Shown here piece after piece: positions 31,233 to 41,257 of a stretch of 64,000 nt of DNA (position 1 is the first letter of the stretch; each line of letters opens with the position of its first letter). The notes beneath the pieces are model-generated. The model saw only the letters and a program-made list of their open reading frames with translations, made no database searches and was not told the DNA's origin. The stretch covers positions 760,501 to 824,500 of the forward strand of contig NZ_CP034183.1 in assembly GCF_003860465.1 (NCBI RefSeq), given 5' to 3'. The translations under genes were made by a program, and so were the position numbers. Source of the stretch: Deinococcus psychrotolerans (GTDB lineage: Bacteria; Deinococcota; Deinococci; Deinococcales; Deinococcaceae).

Positions 31233-32357
31233 TTAGCCCGTAGACCGCTTCCCCGGCCAGTCCATCAGGGCCACCAGCAGCGCGTGAGGCCCAGTCAGCG
31301 CAGCGATGAGGGCCAGATACAGAGCGGCAAACGTCTCCGCGTCGTGGATTCGCGGGGCGGCCCACAAGTACAGCCCCAGCAGCAGCAGCAGCGCCAGCAA
31401 CGTGATCGGCAGCAAGTGCAAGGCGAGGCGGCTCAGCTCGCGGTGAGAGGTGGTGTGTCCTGCGGCCACTGTGTCCTCTTTCGGAAGAACACCGAGAGTC
31501 AGCTCCATTCTGGAATCTGTGTTTTTTCCTGCTCCCGCTATCTCGGACAGAGCGGGCGGGCCAGCAGGCAAGGCCAGCAGTCGCCCCAGATGCCGCCAAG
31601 CGTGCCAGAGGCAAAAGTAACTGCCTATGGCCAGTGGCGGCGGCACAGTTGCGAACAGCGCCAGCAGCAACCCCACCTCGCCGAGTTCGAGCAGCCGCTT
31701 GGGACTGCTGCGCCAAGTATCCAGGCCGGCCGCCAGCAGGAGCGCGGCGAACAGCACCCACAACGCGGCTGTCCAGCTTGCGGGCAGCAGCGGCCCAGCG
31801 GCCAGCGGCGTACCAAAAGCCCTGGCCGCACCGTTCTCGAGCCGTTGGAACCATTCAGGAAAGATCAGCAGCGGAAGCACCACCGTCAGACTGCCGCGCA
31901 GCAGCAGCGTCAGCGGAGCGCTTAAAACGTTGGTTCGGCGGCGGCCCAGCGACGTTTCCAGAAAATGCAAATCGCCTTGGCCCCAGTGCAGCACCGTCAC
32001 CACCAAAAAGCCCCAGAACGCCCACATCGGCCAGACTTTCCAGCACAGCAGCAGCGCTCCCGCCAGCCCAGCGTAAAGCAAATTGTACCCCAGCACCGGC
32101 CAGAACCGCTGTGCCCAGCGCCATCCCAAACGGGTCGGCACCAGATGATCCAGCGCACCGTGGGGTAAGCCCAGCAGCACCACGCTCAGGAGCAGCGGCG
32201 CGTAGATGAATCTGCTCAGCAGGCCCGGCACGAATTGCCAGCCCACGATCAGCAGGCCGGTGGCCAGCCAGGGCAGCAGGAGCAGCGCCGAAGCAAAGCG
32301 GCCTTCGCGCTCGCCGGTGAGCGCCGGTACATTCAGGGGTTGTGCTTGTCTGAGCAT
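31233..32357 (-). CDS. blh: Brp/Blh beta-carotene 15,15'-dioxygenase
   Basis: 374 residues, polytopic membrane protein with about eight spans. Family histidines are in LLGLPHGALDHLVP, VLHWGQGDLHFLE, FCLWHAWRHLG and LTGPHALLVALMD, the four iron-binding sites of Brp/Blh. The enzyme cleaves beta-carotene into two retinals, the chromophore of rhodopsins. A soluble insertion of about 45 residues (PALSEIAGAGKNTDSRMELT and onward) sits between two of the motifs. No rhodopsin or carotenoid gene is near. The ATG at 32357 has GAGG upstream. It is monocistronic and convergent with the LigT-like gene. Confidence 0.88.
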   Translation of the reverse strand: MLRQAQPLNVPALTGEREGRFASALLLLPWLATGLLIVGWQFVPGLLSRFIYAPLLLSVVLLGLPHGALDHLVPTRLGWRWAQRFWPVLGYNLLYAGLAGALLLCWKVWPMWAFWGFLVVTVLHWGQGDLHFLETSLGRRRTNVLSAPLTLLLRGSLTVVLPLLIFPEWFQRLENGAARAFGTPLAAGPLLPASWTAALWVLFAALLLAAGLDTWRSSPKRLLELGEVGLLLALFATVPPPLAIGSYFCLWHAWRHLGRLLALPAGPPALSEIAGAGKNTDSRMELTLGVLPKEDTVAAGHTTSHRELSRLALHLLPITLLALLLLLGLYLWAAPRIHDAETFAALYLALIAALTGPHALLVALMDWPGKRSTG

Positions 32358-32824
32358 CGAGTGACCTCGTCTGAACCGAAGAGTAGACCTGAAAACACGG
32401 CCGGCCGCTCACAGATGGCCCGCCTCCGACTCGCTTTTACCTCTGGTCAACTGGACTTGTAGGGTATAGGCAATTCCATGAAATTCGTTGGAGCATTTAT
32501 GACAGTGCGGCGGGGCGGGTTGAAAAGAACCAAGTTTTCAGTGATTGATAGCAATTATCGCCAAACTTCCACTGCTCAGCGCACGGAGGCCTGCAAGTCA
32601 TTGGCGGGGCGGCCCACCCTATCCTCAAGGTGCAGGGAACACGCCCCGCTCTGCCCAACCGCGCTGAGGGGTCTTGATGGGCCAACGAAGACACGGTCAG
32701 GCCTTATCACGGAGATAAAGTCTTATACAGGCTACCTACAGTGACAGTCTGTTCACGACAAGGGGCCGCTTTGCTCAAGACGGCCCCCACTTTGTCTAGC
32801 ATGACTGTTCTTTTAACAATTGCT
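32358..32824. other. Intergenic region with repeat half-arms
   Basis: No gene is supported here. It holds two left-arm relics of the palindromic repeat family on the minus strand, at 32658-32646 (TTGGGCAGAGCGG) and 32782-32766 (CGTCTTGAGCAAAGCGG). The second is embedded in a GGGGCCG / CGGCCCC hairpin (32762-32787) just after the gamma-glutamyltransferase gene that may serve as its terminator. The blh promoter is presumably at the left end. Confidence 0.5.
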
Positions 32825-34414
<1,590 letters not shown>

Positions 34415-34798
34415 GCCTCAGTCTAGGGAGTTGGAACTGAGCAAATTAAAAATGATTAAGGTTTGCTGCGTGTACAAATGCTGCCCACGACGGCATTCCA
34501 GGCTGCGCTCAGCATAATCACTTGAAAGCGTCCGGATAACTCGTTTATTTGGATGTTGGGAAGCAGACAAGCGCAGCGTTTTTGATTGATCTGCCTTTGC
34601 AGTACTCACCAAAATGACAAGCAGAAAGTTTTGGCAGGAGAGGAACCAAAATGCACTCTCCTCCTAAATCCTCTCTCTTCCACTCCCGTTGGTTCTTGGG
34701 CAAAGCGGCACTCTTATGGGGCCTGCCCGCTCGGTCAAAAAAGAGCTTCCTTTTTTGACAAATGCTCTATTCGACAGCCACAGCCTCAAAGAGGGTGT
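34415..34798. other. Intergenic region with palindromic repeat and hairpin
   Basis: No gene is supported. Besides the 38-nt repeat (34692-34729) it has a perfect 10-bp A/T-rich hairpin, GTCAAAAAAG at 34734-34743 and CTTTTTTGAC at 34750-34759. Read on the minus strand this lies 40 nt past the rnhB stop and has a U-rich 3' arm, so it might end that transcript. The ggt promoter lies at the left. Confidence 0.5.
34692..34729 (+). repeat. Palindromic 38-nt repeat, full copy
   Basis: This copy agrees with the one at 41447-41484 at 32 of 38 positions. Outer arms GGGCA... and ...TGCCC can pair, and the centre has CTCTTATGGGG where the other copy has a perfect CCCATATGGG palindrome. It lies in noncoding DNA. 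Confidence 0.75.
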
Positions 34799-35440
34799 TC
34801 ACTCTTCGAGCAAACGCGGCTCCAACAACCTCGCAATCGGCCCAAACGTGCGGCGGTGAACAGAGCTGACACCCAACTCGGCCAGCGCCCGCCGGTGCTG
34901 CGAGGTGCCGTAGCCCTTGTGCGCCGCGAAGCCGTAGCCCGGATACTCGGCGTCCAGCTCCAGCATCCGCGCGTCGCGCTCCGTTTTGGCGAGCAGCGAG
35001 GCCGCCGCCACCGAATAGCTCAGCGCGTCGGCGCGGGCCGGGGCCGAGTACGGCAAGTCGGTGGGAAGCTTGAGGTAATCGGTAACGAGCGCCTGCGGCC
35101 TAGGATCAAGGCGGGCAATGGCCCGCATGGCGGCGGCGTGGGTGGCTCCCAGCACGTTGAGTCGGTCAATTTCTTCGGGCGCGGCGTGTTCGACGGCGTA
35201 GGCCAGCGCCACGCGGCGCACCTCGGCGGCCAGTTCCTCGCGCTCGGCGGGGCGAAGCTGCTTGCTGTCGCGGAACGGCAAATCGCCCAGGTTATTCGGC
35301 AAAATCACCGCCGCCACCGTCAACGGGCCGGCCCACGCGCCGCGTCCAGCTTCATCTACACCAGCCACCCGGAAAAAGCCGCGCCGCCAGTGGGCACGCT
35401 CATAGCTCCAATCGGGAGTGACGGGCGGGTAAGCAGGCAC
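34799..35440 (-). CDS. rnhB: Ribonuclease HII
   Basis: 213 residues starting with GTG. Signature [20 protein letters not shown] carries the catalytic Asp-Glu pair. [14 protein letters not shown], then the third acidic residue in ALVTDYLKL, and [14 protein letters not shown] follow. The enzyme nicks RNA at RNA-DNA junctions and removes misincorporated ribonucleotides. The start codon is only 2 nt after the stop of the HD-protein gene, so the two are coupled. Length is normal for the family. Confidence 0.95.
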   Translation of the reverse strand: MPAYPPVTPDWSYERAHWRRGFFRVAGVDEAGRGAWAGPLTVAAVILPNNLGDLPFRDSKQLRPAEREELAAEVRRVALAYAVEHAAPEEIDRLNVLGATHAAAMRAIARLDPRPQALVTDYLKLPTDLPYSAPARADALSYSVAAASLLAKTERDARMLELDAEYPGYGFAAHKGYGTSQHRRALAELGVSSVHRRTFGPIARLLEPRLLEE

Positions 35441-35442
35441 CG

Positions 35443-36471
35443 CTAATGGCTCTCCACGCCGGTGCCCAGCGACCCGGCCACCGCCTGCGCAGCTTCCAGT
35501 TGACTGTCTTTGACCCCAACGTCAACTGTTTCGCCGCCGTCCAGATCCACCACGAAATGATCACTTTCTAAGCGCACCCGGCTGACAATCTGCTCGTCTC
35601 CCTGCGGGCGGGTGCGGGCGTGAAGCTCCACATACTTGCTCAGCGGCGTACGAATGACTTTGGGGGCCAACACTTCTTCCACCTGAAAAATGCCACCGGA
35701 GTTGTTCATGGTCACGTTGATCCGCACCGGCTTATTTTGCCCACGCTCGATGACGACCTGGTCGACCGCCAAAGCGCTGATCGAGTGAATGTCCACGCTG
35801 CCCAGCGCAAAAGCCTTGCGCCCGCGCCCCTTGGTGATGTCGGTACCGTCGGCCACTGCCGTGATGCCCGCTTCGATGGTCAGCGGCGGCGGGTTGAGGT
35901 CGTGGCAGTTGACGCAGCCCAGAATAAAGCTGCGAATCTTAGTGCGTTTGAATACGTCTTCGTAGATGGGTTTCAGGATGCGGTCGATGATCGGCAGCGC
36001 CAGCATCACGCCGTGCTGCTCGTGCGAGGCGCGGTGAATCTGATTGCCGATGTCGTGCAGCATGGTGCCGAGAATGATGGTCAGGTACACGTCGTCCACT
36101 TCGCCGATGCCGCTCTCGATGATGTCGGGCTTGACGCCGCCTTCGAGCAGCAGTTCCAGGATGGCGAGGCTGGCCGCGCCGGTGATAAAAGCGTGAACCC
36201 GCCCGTGATCGTTATAGCCGAGTTTGCGCATGGTGATGTAATTGGCCATGTCCCAATCGGCCAGCGCTTCGGGATCGCTTTGCAAAGCGTCGTAAGCAGC
36301 CAGAGCGCGGGGAAACTCGGCGAGGTCGGCGCGAATGGCGCGGTCGGCTTCTTCGATCAGCTTGGCGCGGGGCGTGGCAAATTCAACGGCTCTGGGCGCA
36401 GCTTTGCGGCGGGTTGCCACGTCATGCAGCGCACCGCCGCTGACGTTGAGGGTAAATTTCTGGTCACTCAT
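35443..36471 (-). CDS. HD-domain phosphohydrolase
   Basis: 342 residues with GCAGGAG ahead of its ATG. The HD domain contains HGRVHAFITGAASLAI, GTMLHDIGNQIHRASHEQHG and, before the C-terminal part, ADGTDITKGRGRKAF. The His and Asp ligands are present for a metal-dependent phosphohydrolase. The C-terminal 90 residues (VNMNNSGGIFQVEE type) look like a ligand or nucleic-acid binding module. Family members are predicted to cleave nucleotides or cyclic nucleotides; the true substrate is unknown. Operon with rnhB. Confidence 0.8.
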   Translation of the reverse strand: MSDQKFTLNVSGGALHDVATRRKAAPRAVEFATPRAKLIEEADRAIRADLAEFPRALAAYDALQSDPEALADWDMANYITMRKLGYNDHGRVHAFITGAASLAILELLLEGGVKPDIIESGIGEVDDVYLTIILGTMLHDIGNQIHRASHEQHGVMLALPIIDRILKPIYEDVFKRTKIRSFILGCVNCHDLNPPPLTIEAGITAVADGTDITKGRGRKAFALGSVDIHSISALAVDQVVIERGQNKPVRINVTMNNSGGIFQVEEVLAPKVIRTPLSKYVELHARTRPQGDEQIVSRVRLESDHFVVDLDGGETVDVGVKDSQLEAAQAVAGSLGTGVESH

Positions 36472-36602
36472 ACGGACTCCTGCTGGAGAGGGAAAGTGGA
36501 AGCGGAAAAAGGCAAGCTCCCGAACTCTAACGCCCGGGAGCTTGTTTTATGCTGACTTTGGCCGCACTCGGTTCGTCGGCTTCAGCACTGATGCGGCTCT
36601 AT

Positions 36603-37394
36603 TTACTCGCCTTGAAAATTGGCTTTGCGCTTGGCCAAGAAAGCCGCCGTGCCTTCTTTGAAATCGGCAGTCGCCGCCGCCATCCCGAACAAGTCCGCTT
36701 CGATTTCTAGACCTTCTTCCAGGCTGCCGGTCAAGCCGCGCCGCACCGCTTCTTTGATGAGCGAGAGGGCAATCGGCGCGTTTTTGGTCATCATCTGAGC
36801 GACTTCACGGGCTTTTTCCAGCGGGTTTTCGGCCAGATAATTCACCAGACCCATTTGCAAGGCTTCGTCGGCCCCGACCTGGCGGCCCGTCATCATCATG
36901 TCGAGCGCCCGGCCCGGCCCCACCAAGCGGGCGAGGCGCTGGGTGCCGCCGTAGCCGGGAATCAGACCCAGCGTGACTTCCGGCAATCCCAACTTGGCCG
37001 TGTGCGAGGCCACCCGCACGTCGCAGGCCAGCGCCAGTTCCAAGCCGCCGCCCAGCGCGTAGCCGTTAATGGCCGCAATCGTCGGAAACGGCAGCGAGGC
37101 AATTTCGTGCATCACGTTTTGCCCGCCCAGCGAAGCTTCGCGCCCGGCATAAACGCCTTCCAAGCGGCTCAGTTCGCCGATATCGGCTCCGGCCACAAAC
37201 GCCTTGTCACCGCCGCCAGTGATGATGAGGGCGGCGATCTCCGCGTTTTCGGCAATGGCTTCTACCGCTTCAACGAGTTCGATCAGGGTTTCGCCGCTGA
37301 GGGCGTTGAGCGCCTGCGGGCGGTTGATGGTCAGCACGGCGAGGTCGCCGTGTTGGTCGATCACCAGCGTATTAAAATCCAGTTCATCTAGCAT
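36603..37394 (-). CDS. Enoyl-CoA hydratase/isomerase family protein
   Basis: 263 residues of the crotonase family. The substrate-binding segments are ITGGGDKAFVAGADIGELSR and AAINGYALGGGLELALACDV. The catalytic Glu pair of 2-enoyl-CoA hydratases lies in GGLELALA and in LPEVTLGLIPGYGGTQRL, both intact. It probably hydrates 2-enoyl-CoA in beta-oxidation or amino-acid degradation. It is monocistronic, and no other fatty-acid gene is near. Confidence 0.9.
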   Translation of the reverse strand: MLDELDFNTLVIDQHGDLAVLTINRPQALNALSGETLIELVEAVEAIAENAEIAALIITGGGDKAFVAGADIGELSRLEGVYAGREASLGGQNVMHEIASLPFPTIAAINGYALGGGLELALACDVRVASHTAKLGLPEVTLGLIPGYGGTQRLARLVGPGRALDMMMTGRQVGADEALQMGLVNYLAENPLEKAREVAQMMTKNAPIALSLIKEAVRRGLTGSLEEGLEIEADLFGMAAATADFKEGTAAFLAKRKANFQGE

Positions 37395-37763
37395 GCCTGC
37401 TATCTTCTCACAGCCTTCCTCGCAAATTCAGTCGCCGCCAATTCGGCTGGCCTGACCAGACAAGAGCGTGAGATTCGTCGTAGGACTTTGCACATCTCCC
37501 GTCAGGTTCAGTCCCCTTCAGAGGCTCTCCTGGGCTGGTCAAGTGAGCGCCAGAAAACGTAAAACACTGTCTCACAAGCGGTAGAGCATGTGCTTTACAC
37601 CAAGCCGTCCGCCGCTGAAGTGAAAGGGATGGGCAAACACGATCAGCTCATGGTTAGGCCATGGGCAGCGAAGATTCACTGGCCGCTCATAGAACCTGAC
37701 TACGGTAAAGAGCGAGAGCGTGAGCTGAAAAGCAAACACGACGAAGATACTCGAGGAGAGAAG

Positions 37764-39059
37764 ATGAAAAAATTTGTAATGATTGCTGCAACGATGGCCC
37801 TTGCTTTGGGAGTCGCCGGCGCACAAGACACCGCGCCTGTAACCAGCGCGACGGTCACCAACTTTACCGACATTCCTGCCGGTCACTGGGCCAAAGACGC
37901 CGTCGACCTGATTACCCAAAAGGGCCTGATTCAGGGCTTCCCCGACGGCACCTTCCGGGGCAATGAGAACCTGACCCGTTATCAGGCCGCCCTGATCTTT
38001 GCCCGCTTGCTGCAAACCGGCGCACTGACTCAGGCCGCTCCCGCACTGAGCGCCGAAGACCTGGCCACCATCACCAAGGGCATGCAGGACGTCTCCACCG
38101 AGTTGGCCGCCATCGGCAGCCGTGTGGACGACCTCGAAAAAGCCTCCACCGATCAGCAAGGCCGCGTCACCGCGCTCGAAGATAAAATCGCAGCGATGGA
38201 CAGCGCAACGACCGACACCAGCAGTGTGGATGAGCTCACCTCGCGCATTGACGCCTTGGAAGCTGCCATGCAGAACATGCCCGAAGGCCCCGCCGGCCCC
38301 GCTGGCGCTGACGGCGCAGCTGGCCCTGTCGGCCCGGCTGGCCCCGCCGGAGCGCAAGGCCCCGCTGGCCCACAAGGCCCGGCTGGCCCCGCTGGCAGCA
38401 CCGCCAACGTGGACGCCCTGACTGCCCGCGTTTCCGCGCTGGAAGCACGCGGCACCACCAGCACCACCACCAACAGCACCGTCACCACCACGCCCGCCAC
38501 CCCAGCGACCACCGTTGTAATCGGCGACACCATGGGCAGCGACATGACCATGATGGCCGACGATCAGAGCAACAGCGGCTTGTATGTGGGCGTCAGCACC
38601 GGCGCAATCTTCAGCGGCGAGAAAGGCAGTGCCTTTGGCAAGAGCGTACCGTTTGTCAGCAGCTTCGGCGCGACCGTCGGCGCGAGCAAAGTCCTCTTTG
38701 GGCTGGGCGTGCGGGCCAACGTGGACTATGTTCCCCAGACCCAGGCCATTCAGGCTGATGTCAACGCCATGTACGCCTTGGGCGTGGGCCGCTTGTCGCC
38801 CTACGTCGGCGCGGGCTTCGGCCTGAGCAGCAGCGCCGTCAGCGCCACCGACAGCACCAAGGCCACCGATTACTACGTCAACGGCATCATCGGAGCCGAT
38901 TTCAAAGTCGTCGGCAACCTGAGCGCCTTCGGCGAGTTCGACGGCAAGTACTACCTGAGCAACAAGGGCAGCGGCACCAACAACACCGACGCGGCCGCCA
39001 CCTCGACCAGCAAGTCCTTCTCGCCCGCCGCCAAGATCGGCCTGAAGTACTACTTCTAA
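37764..39059 (+). CDS. SLH-domain outer-membrane protein with collagen-like stretch
   Basis: 431 residues. Order: signal peptide (1-21), one SLH domain (about 33-95, FTDIPAGHWAKDAVDLI then GFPDGTFRGNENLTRYQAAL), and a coiled coil (about 105-165). A collagen-like run of Gly-Pro-Ala type triplets occupies about 175-215, then a Thr-rich linker, and a beta-barrel of about 170 residues ending in Phe (KIGLKYYF) closes the protein. The start at 37764 has AGGAGAG upstream. The SLH domain should bind peptidoglycan-linked polymer and the barrel should insert in the outer membrane, as in SlpA-type Deinococcus proteins, but this one is much shorter. It may tether the envelope layers. Confidence 0.88.
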   Translation: MKKFVMIAATMALALGVAGAQDTAPVTSATVTNFTDIPAGHWAKDAVDLITQKGLIQGFPDGTFRGNENLTRYQAALIFARLLQTGALTQAAPALSAEDLATITKGMQDVSTELAAIGSRVDDLEKASTDQQGRVTALEDKIAAMDSATTDTSSVDELTSRIDALEAAMQNMPEGPAGPAGADGAAGPVGPAGPAGAQGPAGPQGPAGPAGSTANVDALTARVSALEARGTTSTTTNSTVTTTPATPATTVVIGDTMGSDMTMMADDQSNSGLYVGVSTGAIFSGEKGSAFGKSVPFVSSFGATVGASKVLFGLGVRANVDYVPQTQAIQADVNAMYALGVGRLSPYVGAGFGLSSSAVSATDSTKATDYYVNGIIGADFKVVGNLSAFGEFDGKYYLSNKGSGTNNTDAAATSTSKSFSPAAKIGLKYYF

Positions 39060-39076
39060 ATCTAGCTTTTTCACGC

Positions 39077-39140
39077 GCTCCTACTCAACGCTGAGCAGGA
39101 GCGAACCGGAGCGGCCTGTAAAGGCGGCGCTCCGGTTTTT
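39077..39140 (+). terminator. Double hairpin terminator
   Basis: An 11-nt-arm hairpin (39077-39087 / 39092-39102) is followed by a second with perfect arms AACCGGAGCG 39104-39113 and CGCTCCGGTT 39128-39137. T residues run from 39136 to 39140. It ends the SLH-protein transcript. Confidence 0.85.
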
Positions 39141-39261
39141 GCTGCCTGAAGTTGGCAAGGCGCTGCTCATCTGTTGCCCTTGGCATAATCAGGCTTGCCA
39201 AGCTGTTCGCCCCACCTTCTCAGGCTATTTTCCCTTGAGCTTTGCCGGAGGTTTTACGTTC

Positions 39262-39885
39262 ATGACCCGCATTCTTGCCGCCGCGTTGCTGACCCTGCTG
39301 ACTCAGGCCGCCGCCCAAACCACACCGACGCAAAACACTTCGTCCACGCCGCTTCCCGCGCCTACTCCAACCAATCAGGCCACGCCCGCTCTACCACCCG
39401 TGCCGCCTCCCGCGCCGCTCAGTAGCCGCTTGTACGCGGGAGCCAGCATCGCGCCTTCGCTCAGCGGCGGCGGCACGGCTTACGGCATCGTGGTGGGAAG
39501 CTCGCAAGTCTTTGGCCCGTTTGGCGCACAGGCCAGCGTGGACTACGCGACCCAGTCAGGAGCCCTCTCGGTGGATACGCTGCTGCTCTACCGGCCCAAA
39601 CTGGAGAGCAAATTTCAGCCGTATCTGGGCGCGGGCTTGGGTCTGACCAGCAGCGCCATTTCGGGAGCAGCTCCCGTCCCGCCCCCGACCACAGGAGGCA
39701 CTACCGTTCCGGCTCCCACCAACGCTACCGATTACGCCGCGCAACTCGTACTGGGCAGCGATTACCTGCTGACCGACAGCATTGCCGCTTACGCCGAGGT
39801 CAGTTACCGCTCACCGTTCAGCAGCAAAGGCAGTGCCAACGGCGCGGGCGCACGCGGGCGCTTGGGCGTCAAATTTTTGTTTTAA
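39262..39885 (+). CDS. Outer-membrane beta-barrel protein
   Basis: 207 residues. I start at the ATG at 39262, preceded by CCGGAGG. A signal peptide ending TQAAAQ is followed by a Pro/Thr linker of about 30 residues and an eight-strand-like barrel ending LGVKFLF, a C-terminal aromatic typical of outer-membrane insertion. Barrel motifs YLGAGLGLTSSAIS and SSRLYAGASIAPSLSGGG match those of the preceding SLH protein (YVGAGFGLSSSAVS). The pair therefore looks like duplicated barrels of which this one lacks the SLH and collagen parts. Confidence 0.8.
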   Translation: MTRILAAALLTLLTQAAAQTTPTQNTSSTPLPAPTPTNQATPALPPVPPPAPLSSRLYAGASIAPSLSGGGTAYGIVVGSSQVFGPFGAQASVDYATQSGALSVDTLLLYRPKLESKFQPYLGAGLGLTSSAISGAAPVPPPTTGGTTVPAPTNATDYAAQLVLGSDYLLTDSIAAYAEVSYRSPFSSKGSANGAGARGRLGVKFLF

Positions 39886-40841
39886 ACTCCCGACTCCTCT
39901 GTTTTGCGCTCCGCCAACTGAGCGCGTACCGCTTCAGAGAGCGCCCGAACATGCGGCAAAGCGGCGCGGCCCGGCCTGATGACCAGCCCGATGACCCGTT
40001 CGAGCGGTTCGGGCAGCGCGGCAGTGGTCAGTGAGCGGCTCAGTGTACCAATCGCCAAGCGCGGAAAAATAGTGATGCCCAGTCCGTACTCGACCATCGA
40101 GAGAATCACGTCGTCTTCGTCGACTTCGGTGATGTTGCGGCTGAGCGCTTGGTGCCGCCTCAAAAATGCCAACACCGGTTGATTGGCCGGACTGCTGAGC
40201 GGCGGCAGTAGCAGCGGCTGGGCCTTGAGACTTTCCCAGGTCAGCGGCCCAGCCTGCTTGGCAGGCAGCACGGCGAGGTAAGGGTCGCGCAACAAGGCTT
40301 CGAAAAGCAGTCCGGGGTCGCTGGGCGCTTCGATCAGGCCCACATCGGCCTCACCGCTGCTGATGAATTTGACGCCGCCCGCGCCGTCGCGCACCGCGTC
40401 CAGCACCCGAATATGCAAATCGGGGTGGGCAGCGTGCAGGCGGCCCAGCGCCGGAGCCAACAACTGCTGACCGATGCTGCGGTAAGTAGTGACCGTCAGT
40501 TGACCGCTGAGGGTACGCGAGGGATTGGCCGCCAGTTGCAAATCTTGCACCGCCATCAGGGCGTCGCGGGCGTAGCCGATCACCTGCTGCCCAGCGGGCG
40601 TCAGGGTCACGCCGCTGCGGGTTCGCAGCAAAACGCTGTGGCCCAGCGCCGCTTCCAGCGCCCTGACGCCTTCGCTGAGGCTGCTTTGCGACATGCCCAG
40701 CCCCGCCGCAGCCGCCGAAAAACTGCCCTCGTCCGAGACGGCCACGAACAGCCGCAGCTGCGCCAAAGTGATGGCGGAACGGCCCTCAGTGGGCAGTTCG
40801 GCAAAGCGAGGGGCGGCTTTGGGCAGTTTCTCGTTGGACAC
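39882..40841 (-). CDS. LysR-family transcriptional regulator
   Basis: 319 residues. A winged helix-turn-helix at 20-80 (LRLFVAVSDEGSFSAAAAGL, then SQSSLSEGVRALEAALGHSV) precedes a periplasmic-binding-like effector domain. GTG start with TAAAGT 6 nt upstream. It is divergent from the small unknown gene at 40924, the classical arrangement for a LysR target, but no metabolic gene lies there. The effector is unknown. The 3' end overlaps the barrel gene's stop by 4 nt on the opposite strand. Confidence 0.9.
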   Translation of the reverse strand: MSNEKLPKAAPRFAELPTEGRSAITLAQLRLFVAVSDEGSFSAAAAGLGMSQSSLSEGVRALEAALGHSVLLRTRSGVTLTPAGQQVIGYARDALMAVQDLQLAANPSRTLSGQLTVTTYRSIGQQLLAPALGRLHAAHPDLHIRVLDAVRDGAGGVKFISSGEADVGLIEAPSDPGLLFEALLRDPYLAVLPAKQAGPLTWESLKAQPLLLPPLSSPANQPVLAFLRRHQALSRNITEVDEDDVILSMVEYGLGITIFPRLAIGTLSRSLTTAALPEPLERVIGLVIRPGRAALPHVRALSEAVRAQLAERKTEESGV

Positions 40842-40847
40842 CTGCTT

Positions 40848-40853
40848 ACTTTA
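40848..40853 (-). promoter_or_regulatory. -10 hexamer of the lysR gene
   Basis: TAAAGT on the minus strand is 6 nt before the GTG start at 40841. Confidence 0.45.
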
Positions 40854-40911
40854 CGGTCTTGGGTAGGATATTTGGCCGGTCAGTTTGGCTGACCAATTCG
40901 GCTGGGGTGCT

Positions 40912-40917
40912 TAAACT
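40912..40917 (+). promoter_or_regulatory. -10 hexamer of the gene at 40924
   Basis: TAAACT is 6 nt before the ATG, back to back with the lysR promoter about 60 bp away. Confidence 0.45.
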
Positions 40918-40923
40918 GGGAGC

Positions 40924-41232
40924 ATGACCCCGATGATCACTTTTCCTGCCCCCACCAGCCTGCCTTATGTGGGCGGCTGTTCCAGCGAACCGGCTTTTTT
41001 TGCGCTCGACTCCTTGGTGCATTACCGCGCCGATATGGTGGTGGGCGCTCAGCACTTGCCGCAAGTGGTGGTGCTGGACACGCTACGGGCGGTGCTGGCC
41101 GACCCTGCCGCTTACGGCGTGACCCGCGAAGCCGCCGAAGACGCACGGCAATCTTTTTTGGAACTGGCCGGCCAAGCCTTGACGGCGCAGGGCGGCCAAG
41201 TCGCGTGGCTGGAACGAGAGTTTCAGCGCTAG
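40924..41232 (+). CDS. Small protein of unknown function
   Basis: 102 residues without signal peptide or membrane span. Helical C-terminal half (VTREAAEDARQSFLELAGQA). It has one cysteine in YVGGCSSEPAFFALDSLVHY. Not recognised. The stop codon TAG (41230-41232) is also the left TA target of the IS630-type element. Because the element's first base is G, the original stop was kept, so the gene was not damaged by the insertion. Divergent from lysR and possibly under its control. Confidence 0.65.
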   Translation: MTPMITFPAPTSLPYVGGCSSEPAFFALDSLVHYRADMVVGAQHLPQVVVLDTLRAVLADPAAYGVTREAAEDARQSFLELAGQALTAQGGQVAWLEREFQR

Positions 41233-41257
41233 TGTATGACCACAGGCATGTCTATAG

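Noticed and set aside
32478..32744. 88-codon frame between blh and ggt
   Set aside because: No promoter, ribosome site or coding-like composition; it runs through a relic of the palindromic repeat.
38281..38400. Short tandem DNA repeat possibly of CRISPR or satellite type
   Set aside because: It encodes collagen-like Gly-x-y triplets in frame in an intact gene, so it is a coding repeat.
37572..39074. 500-codon Gly-rich open frame opposite the SLH protein
   Set aside because: The Gly/Ala/Val bias comes from reading the SLH/collagen gene backwards.
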